Below, piece by piece: positions 1 to 5,879 of a stretch of 6,220 nucleotides of DNA. The notes beneath the pieces are model-generated. The model saw only the letters and a list, made by a program, of their open reading frames with translations. It did no database searches and had not been told where the DNA came from. The position numbers and the translations under genes are program-made. Source of the stretch: a bacterium (GTDB lineage Bacteria > Auribacterota > JABMQX01); contig JABMQX010000389.1 in NCBI GenBank assembly GCA_013203085.1, positions 1-6,220 of the forward strand. The letters run 5' to 3'. Position 1 is the stretch's first letter. The number at the start of each line of letters is the position of its first letter.

Positions 1-610
1 CGCTGGCTCGCTCCTTCACCGCCTGGAAGATAATCGTATTGATCAACTTGATGATGGGAGCCTTTTCGACAACATCCATGAGGTCCTCGGTCTCCTCCTC
101 GAGGATGTTGTAAACCTCGCCTCGCTCGCGTTCCTCCTCCCGCATCTCTTCGACAACCTTTTCGGCGGCGTGGGCGTCGTGGTGATAGTAGAGGTTGATC
201 GCGTCAATGATGTTCTTTTCCCGCGTCAGGACCATTTCCACATCCCTGTGGAGGAGCAAACCGATGTCGTCGAGGGGTTGGATGTTCAGGGGGTCAGCGA
301 CGGCGACCGTAACGATGCCGTCATCGGCGTAAAGAGGAATCATTTTGTTCTTCTTCGCGAAAGCCAGGGGCACCTGGGTGAGAAGATCCTTATCAACAAC
401 CGACTCGTCAATCCGATCGAGGTATAGTATCCCATTTTGGATGCTGAGCGCCTCGAGGAGAGCTGATTCGGTGACGTAGCCCTTTTCAACGAGCACTTCG
501 CCGATCCTGCGCCCGTCTTGCTTTTGGATCTCGAGACACTCCGCGAGCTGCTCTTCCCTCAAACCCTCATTCCCTATCAGGATTTCGCCGACTAATTTCC
601 TCTTTGCCAT
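1..610 (-). CDS. gspE: Type II secretion ATPase GspE, N-terminal 203 residues (runs off left edge)
   Basis: Cytoplasmic hexameric ATPase that powers pseudopilus assembly in type II secretion. The visible part starts MAKRKLVGEIL and has two similar helical motifs near residues 6-29 and 35-58 (G-E-x-L...L-x-x-L-x-I-Q), then a stretch (about 78-142) with VPLAFAKKNKMIPLY, VAVADPLNI and a closing AINLYY, typical of the MshEN/T2SSE N-terminal domain. A charged linker rich in Glu/Arg follows (about 145-180). The segment KAPIIKLINTII...AVKERAS at 183-203 is the signature leading into the RecA-like core of GspE/PilB. Walker A, Asp box, Walker B and any zinc-binding tetracysteine lie beyond the edge. 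The ATG is preceded by AAGGAAA (619-625) with 8 nt spacing. It is the third gene of a C-D-E order, which favours GspE over PilB; the missing C-terminus is the main uncertainty. Confidence 0.94.
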   Translation of the reverse strand, partial: MAKRKLVGEILIGNEGLREEQLAECLEIQKQDGRRIGEVLVEKGYVTESALLEALSIQNGILYLDRIDESVVDKDLLTQVPLAFAKKNKMIPLYADDGIVTVAVADPLNIQPLDDIGLLLHRDVEMVLTREKNIIDAINLYYHHDAHAAEKVVEEMREEERERGEVYNILEEETEDLMDVVEKAPIIKLINTIIFQAVKERAS

Positions 611-632
611 GTCCGATATTTCCTTTTCTTCC

Positions 633-666
633 CGAAACTCCCGTGGTGTTGTGGGAGCAATTTTCG
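633..666 (-). other. Imperfect hairpin in the gspD-gspE spacer
   Basis: The 85-bp spacer between the gspD stop and gspE start can fold: CGAAA (633-637) with TTTCG (662-666) and CTCCC (638-642) with GGGAG (653-657), a 10-nt loop and a 4-nt bulge on one side. There is no T-tract after it in the direction of transcription, so it is not an intrinsic terminator; the gspE ribosome binding site lies just beyond. It may be an mRNA processing or stability element, or chance. Confidence 0.3.
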
Positions 667-695
667 TTCCTAAGCCCCATCATAGGAGGTGCGAG

Positions 696-3062
696 CTATT
701 TTTTCCACTCCCATTCGGGCGCACGACTGTTCTTCGGACGGCGGGTCTTACGCACCGGCCTCGTGGGTTGGAATCGAGCGCGCTCTTTCTCTATGTCCTG
801 GTTCTTCAGAACGTCCGTCACCTCCAAAATGTCCAGAGTATCGCTGACGATATGGGGTGTAATGAATATTAGCAGATTTGTGTTAACGGCCAAGGTTCTC
901 TCGTGGCTGAACAGCAGTCCCAGGATCGGAATCTCCCCCAGAATGGGGACTCGGCTTTTGGTCGTGGTTCTGTCGGTTCTTCTCAATCCGCTGATGATGA
1001 TGGTTCTTCCGTTGTCCACTCTGACCTTGGTCTGCGTAGAGCGGTTGGCAATAACGGGCCTGCTGCTCGCCTGGGTGATGTCTTCCACCCCTGCGATACT
1101 CCCCACTTCCAACAGAATCTCCATGATGACGCTGTTCTCGCTGTTGATTTGAGGGGTGATCTGGAGGTTTATGCCAACGTTCTGTCTCTGAAAGGTCTCC
1201 GTGTAACCACCGGGCACAGCCGTATCCGGCTCCAAAGCGGCGTAGCTGGCTATCCTTGACTCGGAAATGGATATCTCGTCCGAGACATCCATAGTGGCTG
1301 GTTCGTTGTTCAGAGTCAGCAGCTTCGGGGAAGAGAGAATGCTAAAGGAGGTGTCCTCCCTCATAGCCCTGATGAATGTGTCGAAGTTCGGGATATAATA
1401 GACCTTTCCTCCTATATCAAGGGCGGTGTCGGTCAGACTGCGGAGGCCCATGGAGATTCCCGATGACGGAAAACCGGTCCCGGAAAGCAAGTTGCCCAAC
1501 CCGAGATCGAAGTTCGACCCGCCGAAGATCTCGTTTTGCATCGGACCGATCCTCTCTGCGGGGCCGATTTCCGCGGGCTTGAACTCCACCCCGATGTCGA
1601 GCTGGCTCCTGGAACTGATTTCCACAATCCATACCTCGATCAGGACCTGCTTTTGAGGTTGATCGAGGTCCTTCAGAAGATTCATGTACATATCGAGCTT
1701 TCGTGGCTCAGCCTGGACGAGGACGATGTTCGTCGCAGGGTCCGCCAGGAAGAAGGCTTCCTCCGTGCCGCCGGTCACAGCCGTTCTTCGGGCCGCGGTG
1801 GTGGGGCCTGTTGTCCTGGCTTGGGTCGTCCCCGTGGTAGTTCGTGCAGTTGTGCCGCGGAGAGCAGAAGTTGACCTCTGAGTGCCCGTTGTCGAGCGGG
1901 GTTGCCCCGCCACAAAAGATGCCAGGGTGTCAGCGAGGTCCATCGCGTCCTGGTACTGAGCGACATACGTCCGGATCGGATACATCTCCTCGGTCGGTTC
2001 CTTGTCCAGCCTCTCCACGAGATCGAGGATGTACTCCTTATCCTTCTCCGAGGCAAGGATGATCAGCCTATTTGTCCGCGGGTCGGGCATAATCTTCAAG
2101 GGTGCCGCTGCCCCGACGATGGTTGGGGAAACGCTGCTCGGGCGAGCGGTTGGGCGACCACCGGTAGTGCGAGGCGTTGGGGGACGCCGGGTCGCAGTTG
2201 TGGTCACCCTGGCGCCTTCTCTCGCGGCCAGAAGCTCCGTAAGCTGTGCCGCTGTCTCTGTGGCGTCGGCATATTTCAGCTCCACGATCGCCACCTGGCT
2301 GGCGGTGCCCTGAATGTCAACTTTCTTGATGATAGTCAGAAGGTATTTCAACTTCGCTTCTTCATCTTTCAGGATCAGAAAATTTCCCGCGGGATAGGCG
2401 GTCATCACACAGTTGGTGGATTTGAAGTTTCTGAGGATGTTCTGCATGTCGTCCACGGAGACATATTTCAGAACCACGATCAAGGTGGCGAGCTCATGCT
2501 TTTCTTCGGGGCCGGTCCCCTCTTCCGCAACTATCATCTCCGTTGGGAGTGATTCCGCTCCCGCCTTTTTGGTGACGAAGACAAGGGCAGGGCTTTCACT
2601 CACCAACATGGTGTAGCCCTGTGCGTCAAGGATTAACCCCAGGATGTCAAAAGCGGTGTTGGCGGGAATCAGCTTCGGGCAATAAATCAAAACCGTTCCC
2701 GTGATAGGCGTCTGGATGAGAAAGTTCCTGCCGGTTCTCTCGGCAACGAGCTTGATGATCGTCGCAAGCTGCATGTTCTCGAACGTGAAAGGAATCAGCT
2801 CGTCGTCGTCGGCGACGGCGGTCATGGGGCGCGTTGTGGTTCCGGTTGGAGGAGCCGTAATTGTGCTGGGAGGCGTGCTCACTGGGGGAGTTGTTGTTGG
2901 AGCTGTCGTCGCGGGCAGGGTAGCGGGTTTGCCCGGAGTAACGCCTGTCGGTGGTGTTGAAGCCCCGGGTGGGGTGGGGAGCGCGGGCGCCTCCTGCGCC
3001 ACCGGCACCGGCACAATAGCCATCACGCTCAGAAGCAAAATAGCTGAAACAATGATTCTCAT
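696..3062 (-). CDS. gspD: Type II secretion outer-membrane secretin GspD
   Basis: 788-residue precursor of the secretin that forms the multimeric outer-membrane gate. Residues 1-22 are a Sec signal peptide (MRIIVSAILLLSVMA..., likely cut after VPVA). Residues 25-83 are a Pro/Thr/Gly-rich linker. N0 follows at about 88-165 (FTFENMQLATIIKLVAERTG), N1 at about 190-250, N2 at about 255-355 with a Thr/Arg/Pro-rich insertion at 285-315, and N3 at about 362-465 with a Thr/Arg/Gly-rich insertion at 386-433. The secretin core (about 470-738) carries KQVLIEVWIVEI, SILSSPKLLTLNNE and the hallmark VPILGEIPILGLLF (705-718). A basic tail (741-788) replaces a recognisable S-domain. Start: the ATG at 3062 gives the signal peptide directly, and TAGGAG (3073-3078) lies 10 nt upstream; a longer reading frame would overlap gspC and bury the signal peptide. 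It is 13 bp downstream of gspC. Length is somewhat above the usual 650-750 because of the linkers. Confidence 0.96.
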   Translation of the reverse strand: MRIIVSAILLLSVMAIVPVPVAQEAPALPTPPGASTPPTGVTPGKPATLPATTAPTTTPPVSTPPSTITAPPTGTTTRPMTAVADDDELIPFTFENMQLATIIKLVAERTGRNFLIQTPITGTVLIYCPKLIPANTAFDILGLILDAQGYTMLVSESPALVFVTKKAGAESLPTEMIVAEEGTGPEEKHELATLIVVLKYVSVDDMQNILRNFKSTNCVMTAYPAGNFLILKDEEAKLKYLLTIIKKVDIQGTASQVAIVELKYADATETAAQLTELLAAREGARVTTTATRRPPTPRTTGGRPTARPSSVSPTIVGAAAPLKIMPDPRTNRLIILASEKDKEYILDLVERLDKEPTEEMYPIRTYVAQYQDAMDLADTLASFVAGQPRSTTGTQRSTSALRGTTARTTTGTTQARTTGPTTAARRTAVTGGTEEAFFLADPATNIVLVQAEPRKLDMYMNLLKDLDQPQKQVLIEVWIVEISSRSQLDIGVEFKPAEIGPAERIGPMQNEIFGGSNFDLGLGNLLSGTGFPSSGISMGLRSLTDTALDIGGKVYYIPNFDTFIRAMREDTSFSILSSPKLLTLNNEPATMDVSDEISISESRIASYAALEPDTAVPGGYTETFQRQNVGINLQITPQINSENSVIMEILLEVGSIAGVEDITQASSRPVIANRSTQTKVRVDNGRTIIISGLRRTDRTTTKSRVPILGEIPILGLLFSHERTLAVNTNLLIFITPHIVSDTLDILEVTDVLKNQDIEKERARFQPTRPVRKTRRPKNSRAPEWEWKK

Positions 3063-3072
3063 TCTCCTCTTT

Positions 3073-3078
3073 CTCCTA
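3073..3078 (-). promoter_or_regulatory. Ribosome binding site of gspD, overlapping the gspC stop codon
   Basis: Minus-strand TAGGAG, whose TAG is the gspC stop codon, lies 10 nt before the gspD ATG. A second GAGGAG (3064-3069) is only 1 nt from the ATG, too close to be the main site. The shared stop/Shine-Dalgarno sequence implies translational coupling of gspC and gspD and supports the start at 3062. Confidence 0.7.
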
Positions 3079-4053
3079 CTTTTTGAGCAACGTATAGACA
3101 ATTGTCCGTTTGGTGCGACCTCTGGTGATTCCCAACTGAATGCTAAATCCGTTTGCCGCCGCAGACCGAAGAAGATTGAAGGCCGAAGCCTCATCATTGA
3201 TCGGGGTGCCGTTGATGCTCTCGATCGCGTCTCCTTGCCGCAATCCGGCGGCGTACAGAAGATTATCGCGGGGCAAGCTTGTTATCTTAAGCCCTTTGAC
3301 GAGAGTGCCCTCCGTTATCGGCTCCAAGCCGAAAGTACCCCTATAATCCTCTGCGCTCGGAATACGTCCTTGCAGCTCCTGGTACTTCACGACGTAAGTG
3401 TAATCCTTCCTCACGGGCCTGATGATCTCCGCCCATTGGTCCTTCTGTGGTCCCGTTGCTGCCAGGCTGGTCTCTCCCATCTTGAGTTCTTCCGTGCCAA
3501 CCCCGGCCCTCTCGTACTTGACGAGCGCCGGCGGCCCCGGGTCGATGCTTACTATCGTTACGCCGAAATAGCCGGGAAGCTCTTCTCCCACCCTCACCAT
3601 TGGCTCCTTGAACCCCCGGCCCACTCTCTTTGACTTGTCACGGATGATAGCCACGTAACCGTCCGGCATCTTGGTCACGCCGACGAGCTCGAGTTTCAGC
3701 GGTGGCGGGGCAGGAATGACGACCTCCTTAGGCGGCCTGAGATGCGCGTTGAAAAGGTCTGTCTTGACGATCGCCGCGAACCTGTCCAGCTTTTTTAGCT
3801 CGGAGTCACATTGAGGGCATTTCCCCGGAGAGTTTGAGGTTTCTTCCGGGTGCCTGGAGCAGACGTATATTTCTTGCGGCTCCGAGGGCTGTGGATTCTC
3901 CCTCGGTTTGGAGCGCGGCTTGGTGGAATACAGTGAAGGAGTCGGCTCTTTCTTGACGAAAGGGATTCCCACGGCGATAAGCGTGATCAGAAACACCCCC
4001 AAGAGCACAAGGTTCAAGATGGTGATATTTCGTTTTGTGATCAGTGTCGCCAT
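3076..4053 (-). CDS. gspC: GspC-like inner-membrane protein with HMBD-type Cys/His motif, HR domain and PDZ domain
   Basis: 325-residue bitopic inner-membrane protein, the T2SS clamp linking the inner-membrane platform to the secretin. Residues 1-9 are a short basic cytoplasmic tail; 10-31 form the membrane helix (ITILNLVLLGVFLITLIAVG). A Pro/Lys-rich periplasmic linker (35-60) follows. Residues 61-88 hold C65-S-R-H68-P and P-G-K-C79-P-Q-C82, matching heavy-metal-binding-domain (HMBD) spacing. The homology region covers about 93-193 (LKLELVGVTKM, VAIIRDKSKRVGRGF, VRVGEELPGYFGVTIVSI). A linker leads to a PDZ domain (about 240-325: FGLEPITEGTLVKGLKI, AAGLRQGDAIESINGTPI). Start: the ATG at 4053 has a near-perfect AGAGGAGGT upstream; an in-frame ATG at 4095 overlaps the previous gene and adds a basic extension. 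TM-HR-PDZ immediately before gspD strongly supports GspC. The Cys/His insert is not part of classical GspC. Confidence 0.88.
   Translation of the reverse strand: MATLITKRNITILNLVLLGVFLITLIAVGIPFVKKEPTPSLYSTKPRSKPRENPQPSEPQEIYVCSRHPEETSNSPGKCPQCDSELKKLDRFAAIVKTDLFNAHLRPPKEVVIPAPPPLKLELVGVTKMPDGYVAIIRDKSKRVGRGFKEPMVRVGEELPGYFGVTIVSIDPGPPALVKYERAGVGTEELKMGETSLAATGPQKDQWAEIIRPVRKDYTYVVKYQELQGRIPSAEDYRGTFGLEPITEGTLVKGLKITSLPRDNLLYAAGLRQGDAIESINGTPINDEASAFNLLRSAAANGFSIQLGITRGRTKRTIVYTLLKK
3790..3873 (-). other. HMBD-like Cys/His (zinc-ribbon-like) motif inside the GspC-like protein
   Basis: Encodes residues 61-88 of the GspC-like protein. Ligand pattern C-x2-H-P-x8-P-G-x-C-P-x-C (C65, H68, C79, C82) follows the HMBD seen in copper/heavy-metal efflux proteins (CusB-type adaptors, P-type ATPases), usually Y-x-C-P-M-H-P...P-G-x-C-P-x-C-G-M. 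Here the two Met positions are Arg67 and Ser84 and the Gly after the last Cys is Asp83, so soft copper ligands are lost but the four Cys/His ligands remain. It sits on the periplasmic side of the membrane helix. Confidence 0.72.
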
Positions 4054-4059
4054 GATCTT

Positions 4060-4068
4060 ACCTCCTCT
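4060..4068 (-). promoter_or_regulatory. Strong ribosome binding site fixing the gspC start
   Basis: Minus-strand AGAGGAGGT lies 6 nt before the ATG at 4053, essentially a full anti-16S match. It begins only a few bases after the intercistronic hairpin, so hairpin folding could affect access to it. Confidence 0.8.
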
Positions 4069-4069
4069 A

Positions 4070-4088
4070 ACCCCGCGTTTCGCGGGGT
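4070..4088 (-). other. GC-rich intercistronic hairpin between the anti-sigma gene and gspC
   Basis: CCCCGCG (4071-4077), loop of 3, CGCGGGG (4081-4087), plus one A-T pair (4070/4088), giving an 8-bp perfect stem. It starts 3 nt after the anti-sigma TGA and ends just before the gspC ribosome binding site. In transcription sense the stem is followed by TTAGAGG with no T-run, so it is not a canonical intrinsic terminator. A role in RNA stability, processing or partial attenuation separating regulator from structural-gene expression is inferred. Confidence 0.6.
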
Positions 4089-4091
4089 GAA

Positions 4092-4820
4092 TCACCTCTG
4101 CAAATCGAGGGCTTCTTTCGTTTGCTCAATGATGTTCCTCTCCGAAATGATCTGGCTTATTCGGCTTATCTCTTCTTCCCCGAACTCGTCTTCGCACGCT
4201 TCAATTTCCCAATAAAGGCTTTCCAAGTCCTCGAAAAGTGGTTTGTATGTCTCAAACCTCTCGATTCCTTTCATCTTCATCGCTGGCGCGACCCACGTCA
4301 TCCAATCGTGCGTGGTAAGCACTTTCCGAGCATCCGGCCCCTGCAACGACCTCATGAGTTCCTCGGTCTGCGAGAGATAACCGCTGAATCTTTCAAAAGT
4401 GAAAATTGTGACTGCTCCCCCCCACGTCCTCCGATGGCCGGGGGGGACTTCGGGATGACGCAGACCGCCCATGAGTAAGAATAATGCGACCGCTCCAACC
4501 GCGACAAGAGCCGACGCCCCCGCGAGAAGGGGCCGGCGGACCAATAGCCCCGCCAGAGCTGCGGCTGCCGAATAAGGTTTTCTGCGGCGAAGCATTTTCT
4601 CCCTGATAGCCTTCCTCACTGAATCGCACACCGCCTCGGAAGGCTCAACCATTTCCTGTTGAGAAAGGGCGGAGACAACTCGCTGTGCTTCTCCCACGGC
4701 TTCTGAGCACCTGGGACAGGACCTGACGTGCTCCTCGACCAACTCCGTGTCGAAGCTGCCGAGCTCCCCCAGGGCGTACTCACTGACCAGCGGCTCGACT
4801 CTTTCACATTGCCGGTTCAT
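4092..4820 (-). CDS. Membrane-anchored zinc-type anti-sigma factor
   Basis: 242-residue single-pass protein predicted to bind and hold the ECF sigma factor encoded just upstream. The cytoplasmic N-terminus has the zinc-finger (ZAS/zf-HC2) pattern C5...H31-x3-C35-x2-C38 in the context LVSEYALGELGSFD...VEEHVRSCPRC. A basic stretch (REKMLRRRK, 73-81) precedes one hydrophobic segment at about 97-118 (LLAGASALVAVGAVALFLLM). The periplasmic part (119-242) has no domain I can name; it looks helical and acidic, with FERFSGYLSQTEELMRSL and a Glu-rich stretch near 206-217, and may be the signal-sensing part. Start: the ATG at 4820 has GAGGTG 5 nt upstream. The sigma/anti-sigma pairing and topology make the role likely; the inducing signal cannot be read from sequence. 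The 148-bp gap to the sigma gene is unusual for such pairs. Confidence 0.86.
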   Translation of the reverse strand: MNRQCERVEPLVSEYALGELGSFDTELVEEHVRSCPRCSEAVGEAQRVVSALSQQEMVEPSEAVCDSVRKAIREKMLRRRKPYSAAAALAGLLVRRPLLAGASALVAVGAVALFLLMGGLRHPEVPPGHRRTWGGAVTIFTFERFSGYLSQTEELMRSLQGPDARKVLTTHDWMTWVAPAMKMKGIERFETYKPLFEDLESLYWEIEACEDEFGEEEISRISQIISERNIIEQTKEALDLQR

Positions 4821-4968
4821 GGCAACACCTCAAAAACTTGGTTTGCGACTTCTCTGGCGAAGCCCGTCCGCAGGGGGGCACTTTGATGCGACGTATGAAA
4901 TGCGGTACCTTGTCGAACACAATGGATGTTCATTTGACCAGCCAGCGAATAGACCTCCACCAGAGCAA

Positions 4969-5565
4969 CTAAATTGGTTTTCTGAGTCTTCTCTCCACTT
5001 TCTTCCTGAGCAGTTGAACTGCATTGTGCATCCTCGATTGCACTGTTCCGATCGGACATTGGAGGATTTCAGCCACCTCGCGGTATCGCAGGCCCTGCAT
5101 GACGTGTAACTCGATCACCAGCCTCGCGTCGCGCGGCAACTCCTCGAGGGCAAGCGTGAGCACGCGGCTCAACTCCCGCTTCTGAGCCTGGGCTCGCGGC
5201 CCGTCGGATGCATCGGGAATCGCCTGAATCAAGGACGAAGCCTGACCTTCCCATTTCTCGTCAGCCGCCGGTGCGTCGAGTGAGAAACACCGTCTTCGCT
5301 TCCTTCTTTTCAGTTCGTCTCTGCAAAGGTTCGCCGCGATGGTATAAAGCCATGTTGAGAACTTCGCCTGATGTCTGAAATGGCGCGCCTTGCGAAAAAC
5401 TCTGATGAACGTTTCCTGAAAAATGTCCTCGGCAATCTTATGATCCTTCACGAAGCGAAGAACAAATGTGTAAATTCTCGCCCTATACCGCTCGAACAGG
5501 ATGTCAAAAGAGCGCTCATCGCCCCGCCAGCACCTGCTGATCAGGACTTCATCGGATTCCGTCAT
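4969..5565 (-). CDS. ECF-family RNA polymerase sigma factor
   Basis: 198-residue group IV (ECF) sigma-70 protein with only regions 2 and 4. Region 2 spans about 20-88, including the core-binding/-10 recognition stretch AEDIFQETFIRVFRKA (45-60) and FSTWLYTIAANLCRDELKRR (69-88). A variable linker (about 90-130) follows. Region 4 spans about 132-190 with the helix-turn-helix LRYREVAEILQCPIGTVQSR (159-178) that reads the -35 element. Start: the ATG at 5565 yields the usual ECF beginning (TESDEVLISRCWRGDERSF). Its Shine-Dalgarno is weak. An in-frame TTG at 5610 is less likely because it falls inside the promoter candidate at 5601-5625. It lies directly upstream of an anti-sigma gene and the T2SS genes, so those are its probable regulon. 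The ECF subgroup cannot be assigned by eye. Confidence 0.97.
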   Translation of the reverse strand: MTESDEVLISRCWRGDERSFDILFERYRARIYTFVLRFVKDHKIAEDIFQETFIRVFRKARHFRHQAKFSTWLYTIAANLCRDELKRRKRRRCFSLDAPAADEKWEGQASSLIQAIPDASDGPRAQAQKRELSRVLTLALEELPRDARLVIELHVMQGLRYREVAEILQCPIGTVQSRMHNAVQLLRKKVERRLRKPI

Positions 5566-5590
5566 GGAGGCTATCCCGTATCGATATTCC

Positions 5591-5604
5591 CGTTTAATTA
5601 AACG
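5591..5604. repeat. 14-bp perfect palindrome, possible operator
   Basis: CGTTTAATTAAACG equals its own reverse complement. It lies 26-39 nt upstream of the sigma ATG and overlaps the -10 element and inferred transcription start of the promoter candidate, a classical repressor-operator position. No binding protein can be named. Confidence 0.5.
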
Positions 5605-5625
5605 ATGCAACTAACCTTTTGTTCA
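5601..5625 (-). promoter_or_regulatory. Candidate ECF-type (autoregulatory) promoter of the sigma operon
   Basis: On the minus strand TGAAC (5625-5621), 16 nt, then CGTT (5604-5601). This fits the general ECF promoter layout of a -35 with an AAC core and a -10 starting CGT, spaced about 16 nt. Transcription would start near 5590-5595, leaving about 25-30 nt of leader before the ATG at 5565. ECF factors commonly transcribe their own operon. It is found by pattern only. Confidence 0.5.
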
Positions 5626-5693
5626 CGAAAAACAGAGAGTGACCATCCACGGAAGGATAACACGAAACGAGTTGCTATAGCTACTTTCGTGAA
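5622..5693. repeat. Cluster of three CACGAAA motifs (two direct, one inverted)
   Basis: CACGAAA occurs at 5624-5630 and 5661-5667 on the plus strand and inverted at 5685-5691. The first and third copies extend to an exact 9-bp inverted pair, TTCACGAAA (5622-5630) and TTTCGTGAA (5685-5693). The second and third form an inverted repeat of 7-bp arms around a 17-bp centre that contains the palindrome GCTATAGC (5674-5681). The copy at 5622-5630 overlaps the -35 of the sigma promoter candidate. Possible binding sites for a regulator. Confidence 0.45.
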
Positions 5694-5879
5694 GAGAGAA
5701 CTGCGGCCGGGTCTGCGCATGAGGGCTGCCCCTTCATCGCCGATTCGGAATCCACGAATTCTCCGCCGGTTTTTGTGAAATCATGGTACGATGAGGAGCT
5801 GCGACGAAATACCGGAAATAGGAAGTGGGCAACATATCGTTGACGGTGTGGAACTGCTGAAACATGGGAGGACAAGACG

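Larger units (their letters stand above)
5566..5879. other. Divergent intergenic region between the sigma gene and the ceramidase-like gene
   Basis: 314 bp with no convincing gene. From left to right it contains the sigma-gene leader, a 14-bp palindrome (5591-5604), an ECF-type promoter candidate reading left (5601-5625), three CACGAAA-type motifs (5622-5693), and the leader of the rightward gene. I see no convincing sigma-70 promoter for the rightward gene; TACGAT at 5787-5792 is -10-like but lacks a -35 at suitable spacing. Confidence 0.7.

Noticed and set aside
604..1152. 182-codon plus-strand open frame opposite the gspD 3' end
   Set aside because: It lies opposite the conserved secretin core and has no recognisable protein features; a compositional shadow.
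1902..2552. 216-codon plus-strand open frame opposite gspD N-domains
   Set aside because: Antisense to secretin domains with clear sequence signatures; no family resemblance of its own.
3063..3197. N-terminally extended gspD start at 3197
   Set aside because: It would overlap the gspC PDZ coding sequence and place 45 residues before an obvious signal peptide; the start at 3062 has a proper ribosome binding site.
2701..3633. 310-codon plus-strand open frame opposite gspC and gspD
   Set aside because: It is antisense to two well-supported genes; its Val/Gly-rich stretch is the complement of the Thr/Pro linker, and it shows no domain or sensible ribosome binding site.
4070..4088. Intrinsic terminator between the anti-sigma gene and gspC
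   Set aside because: The stem is strong but followed by TTAGAGGAGG, with no T-run on the transcribed strand.
5840..5879. Sigma-70 promoter starting at TTGACG (5840-5845) for the ceramidase-like gene
   Set aside because: A -10 at normal spacing would fall on CATGGG at the ribosome binding site and does not resemble TATAAT.
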